DNA of 64,000 nt. Source: Symsagittifera roscoffensis. Lineage: Eukaryota > Xenacoelomorpha > Acoela > Convolutidae. A program made the translations under genes and the position numbers. The notes under the pieces are model-generated. The model did no database searches. It was not told the origin of the DNA and saw nothing but the letters and a program-made list of their open reading frames with translations. The DNA lies in assembly GCF_963678635.1 (NCBI RefSeq), contig NC_087063.1, positions 22,204,701-22,268,700 on the forward strand. Direction: 5' to 3'. This document shows positions 31,415-43,700 of the stretch, piece after piece; within the stretch, counting starts at the first letter, position 1, and the number at the start of each line of letters is the position of its first letter.

Positions 31415-34400
31415 ATGCCTTTTGGCGTTGATAACTTGTTACCACTCGTAGCTTTTCAAGTTGTGGGTTTCAGAAATGTAGATCTGCTTGGAATGTCTGA
31501 TTGGAACGACGAATGCGCGCTTGGTGGAAAAATTTCTCCAGTTGAGGGAGAAATTCTGCAACCAGCGTCAGTGTATCATTTGTACAGATTTAAGAGAAAA
31601 TTTATTAATGTATGTTCGTTACATGTAGAGTTGAATCGAGCTGTTAATGACATTGAGAAGTGTCTGAGTATAAATGATCTGCAATGTCGTATTCTATCAT
31701 TAAAGCGATTAATCACAATCAAGCGGAAACAAGCTGCACTAGAACGAAGAGAATCTGAAAAGCGGCAGCAATGTTTTCTCGACAGCAGTAAATTGAATCA
31801 ATTGACTGTCAGAAGAAAACAACTTAGATTCCAGAAGGCAAATTTAGAAAGTCATTTGAACAACGAAAAATTAAACCTCAGAATCAAAAATGCTTACTTG
31901 AAATCCATGCGCCAGCAGTACTTGCATGCGCTGCTGACTGATGTTTTCCCAATCACATGCTCCGACGCTTACTCTCCAACAATGAACAGGTTGACTAAGT
32001 CAATCCATACGGGCGGAGCCATCGAATCGATGCTTCTATCAAGTGTACTCCCTAGTGCGTTGAATAAAGATCAGTTTATGCAGTTGGACGAAGCAATTAA
32101 CACGCACTACCTGGGTCAAGGATTTTGGTCCAACGATGATGTGACAGATATTTGTTTGGACTCTGACGGTCATTACAGGTAAAAACAGAAATTTCATTGT
32201 GATCTATTGGAAGCATGATAAGATTTCACAATTTCAGTCCAGAATAAAGTTTTAAGTGTAACTTTTGAAATGTGTTTTAGTTATGGAATTGCATCCATAA
32301 GTATATGCCAACCTGAAAAGTATGATCAATGTGTTAATCTCATTGGTCGTATGTTTGCAACTCATCAAAAACTGGCACAGGCTAACAGCCGACAACGTTT
32401 CTCGTCGATATCCGAAAACATGGGAGATATTACGCTTAGTGGTCCTCTATCAGCGCAGCTTCCGGATTCTGGAAATCTTGCATGCCACCTAAACTTGGAG
32501 CCAGAAGTCATCGAGCAAGCTTACAACCAAAGTGCAGCCTTATGTCATTTGGCACAGCTGATACACATTTCGTCCTACATTCTGTCAGTTCCTCTGCCTA
32601 ACAGACAATGCTACTACTTCTTCATGGGATTTGATTACAGTCCTCGTGCTTTGCACGAAGCCTTGTGCAAACTAGATTTGAACATAATATTCCTCTGTTT
32701 ATCGCAAGGAGTCAGCTCAAATAAACTCAGACCGGATCATAACATTCGGAACTTAATTCACTGTTTCTCATTAACTAATCCTTGCCTAGGGGAGAGTAAC
32801 ATTTCTTTCAGTCTCGACTTTGACCTGTGCGCACGTGTCGAGGATTTCTTTACACGTTATGACACTTTAAACAGGCTGAGGTTTGATAGAAATGGAGATT
32901 TGGGCGAAGACGAGCCAACAGATTGGGAGGAACTCCCTGAAAAGGTAAGCTTTTTGTTAGCATTTATCATTGTTTTAAGTAGTATAGACTTCAATGCAAC
33001 GTCCTAAAGTTTTATCTCTCAGTTTTGAAGTGGCACGAGGATTGGAAGAATGTCTGATGTTGTTTGGGGATTCTTGTCAATCATCGAATCTGACTACACT
33101 ATTGTTGTTGTTGTAGCCTCGCTGGCTCTAGACGACATTTGTTAATTTCGGTCTTCTCTGGTGGTTTCGTCTCGTCCCCAGTACATAGTTATTCGCCCCC
33201 GACGGGATAAGTAGGGCATGCCACATGTGTGGGTTACTTGAACGTCGTTTTAACACTGAACTTGTCACTGATTTAACACTGAATGGTTCTCGCGTTTTGT
33301 GCTGTTGAGAGGTCAGCATCCTCCGTCAGCTAATTAATTCTCGAAAAGAGTATAGCTCTCCCGCTCCTAAGTGCTATGAGAGCTGAAGGAATTCAGCAAC
33401 TTGTAGGGGTCAGTCCATAAACAGGATGTTCAGATCTGTTGGTCTGCCAGGACAATTGAATAAATAGTGTATATTGTTGGGTCCAAGATTACAAAAGTTG
33501 CACATATTTTCCTCTTTTGGTTCAATCCAGTGCGAATAGCCAAAACTAAGCTGTGCAAGCATGTACCTAGCCTCACGTGTGAGTGTCTTTTCTGCTTCGA
33601 AGTTCACTCCGTGGCTTTCAGTATAATCTCTCACAGTTTTGGTATGCAGTTGTTTTAATGTTTTTTTTTGTATCGAGTGACTTTAAGAACTGAATCAGTT
33701 GGCAGGAGGTCGGCAACTTCTTTTTCATATTTAGATTTCAATGTTGCTTTCAGGAAGCGTCTGTTTCCTGATTCTAAAGTTCTATGGCCTGCTCTTTCCC
33801 TGAAGATGGCTTCCGAGGTAGAACTGGTTTGCTAGCAGTAGATTATGATCTCGAACATGAAGAATTTCGGTTTCATCGTGTAAATGATCAAAATTCGTCA
33901 TTCTAACACAGCCAGTTATGGTTCTAAGTGCATTGTTTTGTTTGCCCTAAAGTTCTGACCAGTCGGTGTTGCTTAATTATGGAAACCAGATGCGGCGTAG
34001 TTCATTGCTCTACGGCTAATTGCTTTGCAACTGATGGCTAACGTTTTTTTCTGACAATTACATTTGCTACTGGCAAGTGTTTTAAGGATGTTTTTCAGGC
34101 CTGAACTCGTGTGCCAATACTACATCGGTTTGCTCCGAACGTGAACATGTTGTCATAGGTAGCACCCAGGATTTTTGGATTCTTAGATGTTTTGAGTCGA
34201 TACCTTCAAATATCAACGTTGATTTCATAGTTTACTCCAGCAGACCAAGAAGTACACGCTTCTGTCTCTCTGTCGTGTATTTTTTTTTAGCCTGGGAGCG
34301 CGTTTTTAGTTGATAGCTGGAAAGCTCCATTTGTCGGGTAAGACCATAGCTTATTGCCCGTATATAATCAGCTGAGTATTTAACACTTAGCACAGAAATA

Positions 34401-37149
34401 AACTACAGAATATATTTTTTTTTCAATATGGACAGCGGCAAAATTTTTTTGGCGGCGCAGCCTCTCTTTAAAGCCTGATCTGCTGTTACTTATTCTTCAA
34501 GTAGCTCTCATTTGCGCTTCTTTTACGTAAGCAAACTCATAACTTTTGTTCCCTATTTGGGAACAACACTTGTTTCCTTCCAATACCCTGTTTTTTACCT
34601 CTAATTTACTTCGACAGACTGGTCGAGAAAATGTGGTCCGGAAAACGAAGTTGCTGCAAAACAGCTGATTTTTTGAGCATGAATTCGTATTGAGTGCTTT
34701 GGATATTTGGCACAAGATGTACAGGTTGCTGAACAACAAATCTCAAAGATTTTGGTCTGTTTTGTAATATATCGTCAGTCCCTTTTTTTGTATTTCAATG
34801 TTAGTTCGCTGATTTTCGACATATTTTGAAACATTCCTTTATTTACTCTGGTTTGAAAAGCTGGCTTTGAGAACTTGCCAGATACGGCAGTTTTTATGAG
34901 TATTGTTGTCGTGTGTGCATGTCTTGTTCACATCCAATGGCAGTATGATTTGCTTTTTTTCCTCGCTTGTCCTAGCGCTTATTTATGAGTAGATTTTTTT
35001 TCAAATTATGGGGACTGGTTTTTTGAAGTGAGAAAATACACTTCAGAATAGGTTAAAAAGCTCCTCTTTCACATGGTCTTCATATACTATCTTTACTCAT
35101 CTCTTCATCTAATAATTGTTTATTCTTATGCGATGACTCAGGTGATTTCGAAAGATAACTTTCTTCTGCTTGCGCATTTTTTCTTCGTAGATGGCGTGGC
35201 CTTTAAGAGCAGAAGCTACAATTTTTCAATTTTGATAAGAAGCGTCAGTTTTACAGACTTATCTTTTTTTCTCATCGATTTTTTTTCCATGTGGGATGTT
35301 GATGAACTGATCCAGGGCGGCACTTCGTATCGGAGTTTGGTAACTCCTGATTTTTTAGTCAATTGTTTTCTGAAAACATGAGTACGAACGTTTCACCAAT
35401 CCATCTACATCACAGCAATTTTGCACTCTGCTAGTTGAAACACTCTACTTAGTAGTAACATTGATACTTTACATTCAAACGAGGAAAATGGGTCAGTGTG
35501 CCTTGTGGTTAGCCTTTTTTCCTGATTTAGATGAAATCATTTCGCTACTACTATCTGTGCTCTAGTTCTGGCTTCTGAAAGAGAAAGACGTCAGGATTTT
35601 CACTGCTTGTCAGAGTCCCATTTCATGTTTTTCAAGAATTCTTCAAGAAGTTCTTCCTGAGTTTCCCAAATTCCCTAGAATTCTTGTGTGCTAAATCCGT
35701 AAGATGGTGCTTATTTGGGTTATATAAGCAGTGGATAAGTATAAGAACGCTTTCGTTGTTGACTCTGACACATGTTTATTTGTTCCGTCTACTGATGTGT
35801 TTTTTTATTTTACTTTTTTCCACGCAAAATCCAGAAACACAGATAATCATCAGAAAGAACAGTGATTTGTCATTAAAACATTTCAGTCGTAACTTGAAAG
35901 ACATGAAAAATGTTCAAAATGTTTTAGTGTTGAGAAAACCTGCTTGAAACGTTTGCTTCTTAGTCTAGTTTCGAGCAGGTAATTAATATTGTAGAAAAAG
36001 TTTTAAAGTTAAAAAGATACTCTGCAAATTAGAAAAAATGTTAGAATTTTTTTGTTATGCTCTTCGTTTTTGGAGAGAAATGTAGCCAGTTAGGCCTAAT
36101 TATATAATTTTCATTACTTTCAATGCTTTTGCTTTTTCTATTTATAAACAAAAAAAAAACAATTTTGATTTGTACGAATGTTTTAAGTACGAATGTGCTC
36201 GTAAATATGCGCTGCTTGCTTGCACAGCAACTTACTACTACTATTTTGTAATTTCTACTATTTTGATTTCTTATGAGGTAGACCTTGGACTGCAGTTAGG
36301 ACTCCTCCATGTGTTGAAGATAGGGTGTCAATTTAGCGATCGCTTCTGTATACATTGTAGCCAAATCAAAATGCTGCGAGTTTAAGTGATATCATTTTGA
36401 AGTTGAGCGATGATGCGGATTGAAGCGTATTGGTTGGCCGGAAAAGATGGGAGATTTAATCTAGGATCAGTATTCTCCCCTCCAAAGCATAAGTTTCCTT
36501 TTCGAACTATCGGTTTGGGGTTGTGTGCGTAGAGTATCATTTAGGAATTGGTCTAGGACTATAGATGGCGATTAAATGACTTTCGATACATTATCATTTA
36601 AGCTGATAGTAACTCTATCATTATCTCATAGTGTTAATGAGAGCATTACCACCCTCCCCTCAAACAAAACGCCGAATTTTTACGTAGTAAGTCTTGCGAT
36701 TTCCTATTTTTTATGTGTTTATTAATTTTTTAAGGGAAAGTCTTCAGAATTGCTCGCGCTCAAATTTAAGTGTCCGCCAATCAGAAAAGATTCCGCAAGT
36801 TCAATGAGCTCTAAGGCCAAAAAAATAAATTTCAGAAGTTCAACAACTTTATACAAACGGTGATTAATTTCATTGACTCAATTTTTATTGACTCAATTTT
36901 GGTGTTTTGGCATTATGAATGCCTCTGGAACCTCCTATTTTCTGCATCTAAAGCACAACTTGTTCATTTAAGGTGTCGATGACGAGAGAAGAGTTGAAAC
37001 AGATTCAGGAGACGTACACTCGGGGACTTGCTGGCTCTGGATCTGCTGTGGGAGGCCAGACCAGCCAGATTTTGAACTCATCCGCTGCCGCCATTTTCAC
37101 AACTGTCACTTCTTGGCTATCGGCCAAGTCTTTTTCTATAACAGACTGA
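31415..37149 (+). CDS. ATG14: Autophagy protein ATG14 (Barkor), three exons
   Basis: ATG14 is the autophagy-specific subunit of PI3-kinase complex I (with Beclin 1, VPS34, VPS15) and targets it to ER sites of autophagosome formation. The exons are 31415-32178, 32281-32944 and 36973-37149, all with GT-AG borders, joining to 534 codons. A coiled-coil occupies about residues 70-175 (LKRLITIKRKQAALERRESE). The core shows MGDITLSGPLSAQLPDSGN, QSAALCHLAQLIHISSYIL, LDLNIIFLCLSQGV and LRPDHNIRNL, each matching vertebrate ATG14, then DWEELPEK. The last exon ends with an amphipathic SSAAAIFTTVTSWLSAKSF, the BATS membrane-binding end. The N-terminal CxxC pairs of vertebrate ATG14 are absent, so an upstream exon may be missing or lost. 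The start is therefore tentative. Confidence 0.85.
33102..34215 (-). mobile_element. Jockey-like LINE 3' fragment in ATG14 intron 2
   Basis: On the minus strand, frames read ILGATYDNMFTFGANRCSIG (34180-34120) and LRTITGCVRMTNFDHLHDET (about 33930-33870), both typical of the post-RT region of Jockey-group LINEs. ARYMLAQLSFGYSHWI and CNFCNLGPNNIHYLFNCPG follow, a CxxC..H..C terminal zinc motif (33510-33440). The 3' end is a (CAA)n-type tail at about 33118-33102. It is 5'-truncated and stop-ridden, and lies antisense to ATG14 in its 4028-nt intron. Confidence 0.75.
34216..36972. other. Remainder of ATG14 intron 2
   Basis: T-rich intronic DNA. It contains one copy of the dispersed repeat family (about 35790-35990) and a piece similar to the 52.6/53.1-kb repeat near 36770-36830. 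No additional ATG14 exon was recognised: direct joining of exon 2 to exon 3 keeps phase 0 and the expected protein order. Confidence 0.5.
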
Positions 37150-37189
37150 TTATAGATGACATAGAAATCTTAAATGCCCACTTTGGAGA

Positions 37190-37195
37190 AATAAA
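37190..37195 (+). terminator. ATG14 polyadenylation signal
   Basis: AATAAA occurs 41 nt after the ATG14 stop codon and 206 nt before the TUBGCP3 splice-acceptor-like site. Confidence 0.6.
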
Positions 37196-37387
37196 CGAAC
37201 TTTATTGAAAGGTGCTAACTTTTAGATGTACCAGATAGCTAGATTAAACAAGGTCCCCTAGTTTATACTTTATTACATAGAGAATAGATGTTCACTTAAC
37301 TTAGTTTTTCAGTCACAGTTTCGCCTCCAAAAAAGGTTCAAAGTTTTGCTGCTTGTATACCGAAGTTGAAATTCAACTGAACAAAGA

Positions 37388-37399
37388 GATTTTTTTCAG
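37388..37399 (+). promoter_or_regulatory. Splice acceptor 2 nt before TUBGCP3 ATG
   Basis: A TTTTTTTCAG tract ends at 37399, and the ATG starts at 37402. This is either the 3' site of a 5'-UTR intron or a spliced-leader trans-splice site. Confidence 0.6.
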
Positions 37400-37401
37400 A
37401 T

Positions 37402-39858
37402 ATGAGCTCGGAGCCGAATGCTTTCAAACGTTCTTCATACATTACTGACTTAGTTCAAATCATATGCGCTCAACTTCCAGAATCTAAAAGGCAAAACTTG
37501 GAAGAATATGCCTTCGGAATCGCTGCTCGGATGGCATACAGTAATACCAGCTCAACGGATAGTTTCGTTCTTATGGAAAATGTGAAGTTAGCTCTAGCAT
37601 CTGAGGGCAAAATAAGGGAATCGGTTCTGGTATCAGAGTTGTTTACCCGTCTAAATGGGCTATCATCAAGGTTGCCATGTTCTCCGAGCGTCTTGCTAGA
37701 GTTTCTATGCAAGCTCGGATCCAAGACATCAGCAGTGAAGTTCAAGACTATTAGCCCTGTGAATAGTGAGGCCTCTGAAGCCTTAGGTACTGCTAGAAGA
37801 TCTAATAGTACAAATAGCTTCAAGATATTAGCACCTGCCATACCTCACAGCTCTTCGACATCGAACATGGCTGTGGTACAGAGGCCTAACAACCTTCAGT
37901 TGAAGCAAACACCTGGCTTAAATGATGAAAGATCAACAACAGTTCGCGAAATTCTCTACGCGTTGCAAGGAATTCCGGGAAATTCGGTTGACTACGTTCT
38001 ATACCAAGACCGCTTCTTGCTAAGCCGTCATTGTAAAGTAAGCGAAAGTTTTGCTACTCACGCTAACAAGATTTGCAGCATGGGTTGGTTGTATATCAAG
38101 ATTCGAAAATTTATCGACTCGAAATCTGCAGACAAAACTTACGGTTTGATTGGTCAAAGCTTGTGTAGTGCCTTACAAGGCGAACTAAGTGAATTTGATC
38201 GGCTTATTGCGGCGATTGAATCACAAGTTGTTCAAGATCGTGATGTCAGTGTTAATACTGGTGAATCAGTTACTCTATGTCAGCTAGATGTTTGGCTGTA
38301 TGACGCATATCATAGATTCAAAATGATTCTATCTCTTGTGGAAAACTGTCGTAATAAAAAAGGCGGGGCGTTATTGACATGCGTTCACTCGTTTACACAA
38401 CATGGGGACCCGGAAGTTAAGTCAACCATGAAAAGAATTCTGAAGTTGATGTTACATCCCTTGCTTAGTATGATTCTATCTTGGCTGACTTTTGGCGAAC
38501 TAGTCGACGATTACAGCGAATTTTTCATATCCGCTAAGCCTGAAGTAAAACCTGAAAAACTCTGGCATGAGAAATACTGGGTTAATCTTCAGATGCTGCC
38601 AGTGTTTATTCCTGAACCCCTGGCCAACAAAATGCTATTAGTTGGAAAATCGATCAATTTCATATCTCAAGTCTGCAAGGAAAGATATCTTGAAGAAAAA
38701 GAAACCGATTTGACCGATAGTTCAAAACGCATGGAATCTAATATGAGAGATCTCGAAGAGAACTTTGAGGGCAATTTGACTAAGTTAGTAACAGAGCGAC
38801 AGACTAGTATAAATGGCCAAGTTTTGCAGCTGTTAATGCACAAGTACAAATTTGTACATCACTTAAAAGCTTTCAGAAGATACTTGCTATTCGGTCAAGG
38901 GGACTTTATCCGACATCTAATGGACATCTTAGGCGTTGAGTTAGACAAACCAGCCACTGAATTGTTCAAACACAGCCTGACAAGCTCGCTAGAAACAGCA
39001 ATAAGAGCAACCAATGCTCAGTTCGATGATGCTGAAATTCTAGAGCGTCTGGACGTTAGGCTGCTTGAATGGTCGCCGGGGGACAAAGGATGGGATGTGT
39101 TTAGCTTACACTACCATGTCTCAGGAGGCGGACCTCTTTCTACCGTTTTCACTAATCAATGCGTTTTGTTGTACTTGAGAATTTTCAATTTTCTCTGGCG
39201 CTCTAAGCGCATCGAATTCGTTCTTAGTCAAATGTGGATTGAACAAATTTCATACGTCAGACTTTTAAGAGATCTAGGCCGCCCGGTTCAAGCAGTGCTT
39301 CATAAGTGTAAAATGCTTCACGGAAACATGATGAATTTTGTCTTGCAGATGCAGTATTACCTTATGTTTGAAGTTCTAGAATGTTCCTGGGCCCAGTTGC
39401 TCGAAAACGTGAACAAATCCCCAAATTTGGATCACATCATTGCGGCGCACCAGACATTTTTGGATACTATCATTTCGGGTGCCTTATTAGAACAGGACTT
39501 ACATTTTATCCTTAGTCAAATTAGAGCGATTTTCGATATCATAGTTCAGTATCAGCAAATGCAGAGTCGCTTCTTCGACGCGGCATTAACTGTAGCATCT
39601 TTGGCTGAAACGAAAGAGTCCGCCGGTTCTAAAATGAAAAGTTTCAATAAAGAAACCTTGCCGAAGCTAAGAGCAGAGTTGAAAATAGTATCAACTTCGT
39701 TTAAGGACGCAGTTACTAACTTGTTACTTAGCTTATTATCGCAGCCAAATGAGTTATTGCAAAGTTTGGCCTATAGATTAGATTTCAATGATTTCTACAA
39801 AAACAAGGACGCACGGCTAAAACAGTCTTACAAACATATGCGAATAGCTGGCCGATGA
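37402..39858 (+). CDS. TUBGCP3: Gamma-tubulin complex component 3
   Basis: Spc98/GCP3 forms the gamma-tubulin small complex with GCP2 and is incorporated into the gamma-tubulin ring complex that nucleates microtubules at centrosomes. A single uninterrupted exon encodes 818 residues. An N-terminal region is followed by the GRIP1 part: VREILYALQGIPG at ~181, then WLYIKIRKF, YGLIGQSLCSALQGEL and LWHEKYWVNLQMLPVF. The GRIP2 part follows: VGKSINFISQVC (~414), FRRYLLFGQGDFIRHLMDIL (~490), AIRATNAQF, WSPGDKGWDVFSLHYHVSGG, FNFLWRSKRIE, MQYYLMFEVLECSW, DHIIAAHQTFLDTII and the C-terminal LDFNDFYKNKD. All match animal GCP3 in order. It is slightly shorter than human GCP3 (~907), mainly at the N-terminus. 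Lack of introns is unusual for an animal GCP3. Confidence 0.95.
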   Translation: MSSEPNAFKRSSYITDLVQIICAQLPESKRQNLEEYAFGIAARMAYSNTSSTDSFVLMENVKLALASEGKIRESVLVSELFTRLNGLSSRLPCSPSVLLEFLCKLGSKTSAVKFKTISPVNSEASEALGTARRSNSTNSFKILAPAIPHSSSTSNMAVVQRPNNLQLKQTPGLNDERSTTVREILYALQGIPGNSVDYVLYQDRFLLSRHCKVSESFATHANKICSMGWLYIKIRKFIDSKSADKTYGLIGQSLCSALQGELSEFDRLIAAIESQVVQDRDVSVNTGESVTLCQLDVWLYDAYHRFKMILSLVENCRNKKGGALLTCVHSFTQHGDPEVKSTMKRILKLMLHPLLSMILSWLTFGELVDDYSEFFISAKPEVKPEKLWHEKYWVNLQMLPVFIPEPLANKMLLVGKSINFISQVCKERYLEEKETDLTDSSKRMESNMRDLEENFEGNLTKLVTERQTSINGQVLQLLMHKYKFVHHLKAFRRYLLFGQGDFIRHLMDILGVELDKPATELFKHSLTSSLETAIRATNAQFDDAEILERLDVRLLEWSPGDKGWDVFSLHYHVSGGGPLSTVFTNQCVLLYLRIFNFLWRSKRIEFVLSQMWIEQISYVRLLRDLGRPVQAVLHKCKMLHGNMMNFVLQMQYYLMFEVLECSWAQLLENVNKSPNLDHIIAAHQTFLDTIISGALLEQDLHFILSQIRAIFDIIVQYQQMQSRFFDAALTVASLAETKESAGSKMKSFNKETLPKLRAELKIVSTSFKDAVTNLLLSLLSQPNELLQSLAYRLDFNDFYKNKDARLKQSYKHMRIAGR

Positions 39859-42289
39859 TTTGGTTGGTGTAGTTTGATGTGAAGCTAACTATTTGATGCT
39901 ATTTTCTGTGCGATGTGAAACGATTTGATGCTATTTTCTGTACATAGAATTCTACTTTTGATTAATTTAGCTGTCTACTTTAATACGTCTTGAAGCCGAA
40001 TCAATTTGAAAATTACTTAATTAAATCGATTATAGTTCAGAAGCATGATTAGTATAAAAGTAGAAAGAGCGTCGAAAAGGCTTACGCATATACGCTTTTT
40101 TGTAATGCATTAAAAGCCAAAGTGTTTTTGAAAGCAAAGGTTTTTCAAAAATCTGAGGTTTTTTTGAAAGAAACGTATGAAAGTTTGAAGTTAGAAGAAA
40201 TTTTTCATTGAGTTTGATTGATATACCCAACTCTATAGTGTAATGCTATCAGGATTACATCATGGGTTGTAAATCTGGCCTCAAAATCTGACTGCTCAAA
40301 TCTTTGAGCTTCAGATTTTTTCAATGATGCTTTCAAAAGGTTTCGAGCTTATATTTCAAAGAAATGCTTCCCAAAGTTCTCGTTCCTATGCTGGCGCAGC
40401 TTTGAGGTATTCCCGTTGTTTGTATATGTAGCATCCAATTATGATCGCCCTAGTCCTTTTAGCTTCCTAGACCAACATTTTCTTATGAGTTTTCGAAGTA
40501 TTTCTAAAAATTTAAGTTGAAATAGTTTTTTAATTCGTGAACCCTATGGTGTGGTGCTGGCTACAGTTGCAATGCTGTCTTCTTTTTTTTACTGCTCAAG
40601 CAATTTTAGTTTTTCAGGTTTGACGAATGTTTTCTTTATTTTTGAGTGATTTTTTTTTCTGGCTGAGTTTTACTAATTAATTACGCTGAATAAACCATAG
40701 ACGCTGAATAAACCTTAGATGACAGCAAATGGTATAGTTTTGGGCTATTTAAATTGAATAACTAAGTTGAACAAGAATCTTATTCAAGAATCTAATGATT
40801 ACACAATAAAGTATTGTTTATAGATTTTTAAAAAATTTATAGAAAGTGCAGTTGTGTGCTCTCGGCCTTCTTAGAGTGTTTTTCCGCAGAAAAGGTACGA
40901 TTACTGAAGAAGATATATTCATTTTGGCTGAAAAAAAACTTGAAAGTTGAAATTATTTTTTTGACTTAAATGAGTCCAATTTGAGAACCTTAAAAATTAG
41001 TCCAATCTATGGTATAGACATTGATTTAGATGCCCCCAGTCTGGTTTTAAGGTTGCGTTAAGTTTCGTTATTTTGTTTTAAACATTTTTTTGATGAAAAT
41101 GTCATGTCCATTGCTTTGTTTCAATTAACGTATGCGTCCTACGCTATTTTTTACGCTTTTCCGATGCTAGTTTCAAATTTTATTGTCTGGGCATGTTTTT
41201 TTTTCAGAACTACCTTCAATCAATTCGATAGATCTGGTTTTTCGAAATCTATAATTTTTTTGGATTTTGTATCTTGTCTGTATTGTATCATAAGTGGTGC
41301 GAACCTCCGCTTCTTCTCAGTTTTTTTTAAACAGTGTCATTTCATCTTTGCCTAACGTGCACTGTAATTTAACATGTGCTTTAATTAACAAGTGCTCTGG
41401 AAAATTTAGTTTAAACTAGTGGTGGCTATCTTAGCGAAGTTATGATATTGCACTGCTCTTCCGGACTAGTATTTGAAATATTTTCTAAGAATTTTTTTAT
41501 TGGTTTACGCTTTAGCGTCTTCGTTTCTTCGTATCGCGTCAATTGAAGAACAACAAAAGGTTTTTATTCAATCCGAAACATACAAAACTAACGTTCCTTG
41601 TCGTTGACCGCGTTATGCAGAAAACTGATTATTGGCCGATTACAAAAGCAGCAGAAAATAATTCAATCTGGCTGATACGTACTCCGAACTTGCCAGATAC
41701 GAAAACTGAGCTGTATATGAAAAGTGCCGACGCGCTCCCACCTCCAGGACTTTCAATAAACAAACCTTGCCAGTAAAAAAGATTTTATCGGAGGTTGATT
41801 GGTTTCGAGTAGCTGGCCGATTGACATTCCGTTTCATTCGTAAATTAACCGTAATTATCGGAAACTACCAGTCAACGGAGAATAACAAACTGCCATGAAT
41901 TTCGGTATTTAACCGGAGAATTCTGAGTCAACGTTATTCTACATCAATTTTAAACCAGAGCCCGAAATATTTTCGATCAGTCCTTTGACTTTTCACACAC
42001 TGTTTTTTGTTCACCACAAAATTCAAAAGACTTGACCATGGTTTTGCTCGCTATTAATTCTAGCGCGAACATTGACCGCTCTTTCTCGTCTTTTTCACTT
42101 AATTCATTTCAGGTTTTTGCAATCGGGTCTAGATTTTTCCACGTAAATAACTTTGTTCACAGAACTATTCTCCTGGATTTATATGTTGGTCCACTCTCTT
42201 GGAAAACTGCAGGCATGTTGTGAGCATTTTAAACATTTGTCGTACTAAAATATTTTTCATTTGTTTTGTCTTTTGATTTTTTTCAGCTT

Positions 42290-42720
42290 TGATGGCTTAT
42301 GCGCAGCATTTTCCGCTTCGTTGCCCCTTGTTTATTTTTCTTCCGATGCTTGTTTCGCGTTCTATTTTCTTGACGTGTTTTTTTCAAAACTAGGTATAAT
42401 CGTTTTGATAGATCTAATTTTTTGTTCCGACCATTGAAAACGGGTGTGTTTTAGTTTATTCGGGTGTGTTTTAGTTTATTTTTGTTTTCCACGCAATATC
42501 AGGTACCACAAATAATCATCGGACTGGGTTGAGTGATATATCATATTAAAGCCCCTACATTTGTGATTCGAACCAAATTTAAAGATTTCCAAAAAAAAAT
42601 TCTAGTGTCGAGAAATACCGGTTTGAAATTTTTGATTTTTTTGTCTGATTTCAAGCGAATAAAGCGAGCGAGCAGTGTTATTTTAACTGCTTGAAAGCTT
42701 ACAGTAGCTTAATTTAAAAT
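42290..42720 (+). repeat. Dispersed repeat family, best copy
   Basis: Key phrases: GATGCTTGTTTCGCGTTCTA, CACGCAATATCAGGTACCAC, AATAATCATCGGACTGGGTT, GAGTGATATATCAT, GTGTCGAGAAATACCGGTTT, and CGAATAAAGCGAGCGAGCAG near the end. Diverged copies occur at about 35790-35990, 51700-51960, 56890-57215, 57450-57610 and, inverted, 60190-60370. No ORF or clear terminal repeats; class unknown. Confidence 0.75.
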
Positions 42721-43684
42721 GTAAAAACTTAGTTTTTTTGAGTAACGTTTGTTTACTTTGAGTATAGAGCCTTTTAGGAATCAAAGTTTTTAAAAATTGA
42801 AAAACTTGAGAAAGATATGTAAAAATGTTTTTATTATTATTTTTTAACTATTCAATCAATTTTTTTTTAGTTTTCAAGTTTTCTTTTTTAAGTTTTCATT
42901 TATTTGTTGCTAACAAAAATATCCTGTGCGTGGTTTGTACAAATTTAATAACTGACATACAGTTATCGAAGAATATTCAGAAAAACATTCTTTTTTTTGG
43001 TACAATATTGAATTAAAGAATAATTGTTCGAACTAAGGAATTCAAAATCTGTCCCCAAAGGCTGTTCTTCAAATTTGTTGAACAATCAGATGATCCCGTC
43101 ATGCTCGAGTTCTTGAACTTTTTGAGGCTAGTTTCTATCTTGCATCTTGGTTTCGCCGACACTAATTGCCGATATCGGCTATCGTTTATTTGTGCAACCA
43201 TCAAGCTCTAAGATCCATAAAGATGCTTTGGGTTTTTGTTTTATACGGTTATAGCCGTAGCCTGTTTGTTATTGGTTGAGGGCTTAATGGATTTTAGAAA
43301 CAAATTAAAGGTGCCATATTTTCTCCAAGCTGTTTTGAAAGAACGTAAATAAATTACTTATCTGTCAAGCTGTGCTAGAATGACTCTTGCTTTGTCGATT
43401 TTTGATACTAGAATTAAAAAGAGGGGCTTTGTTGGGAACTTTAACTGGTTTTTCTCGACATAGTTTTTTTTCTGTGGGTTTAAATTCGACTGAAAGGGCT
43501 CTATGATAAATTGCTCGGTCCATCTGAGTTTAATTTGTGGTACCTGAGTTTACCTGGGGTTATATTATTTTTGTGTCATATAAAATTAGTAAATATGCTT
43601 TTTCTTACATTTTGAGCTGCTCGTAGACAGGGGCTGAAAATAGAAAACGGTTCATTTAATTGGTACTCTCTAACGGATCTAGTA

Positions 43685-43694
43685 ATTTCTTTAG
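43685..43694 (+). promoter_or_regulatory. Splice acceptor-like site before AAR2
   Basis: ATTTCTTTAG ends at 43694, six bases before the first ATG (43701). The frame is open back to this AG but has no family homology upstream of the ATG. Confidence 0.5.
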
Positions 43695-43700
43695 ATATTG

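Larger units (their letters stand above)
39859..43700. other. Intergenic, T-rich, repeat-bearing
   Basis: No gene recognised. It holds a copy of the '...CTCAAAATCTGACTGCTCAAATC' repeat at about 40240-40330 (related copies at 61.7-62.4 kb), modules of the dispersed family at about 41105-41365 and 42290-42720, and a 20-bp tandem duplication CGGGTGTGTTTTAGTTTATT at about 42445-42480. Confidence 0.55.

Noticed and set aside
33128-33319. Minus-strand 63-codon ORF in ATG14 intron 2
   Set aside because: It lies in the 3' untranslated part of the Jockey-like LINE fragment and matches no domain.
43698-43700. Start of AAR2 one codon earlier
   Set aside because: The codon is TTG; the ATG pair at 43701/43704 follows directly.
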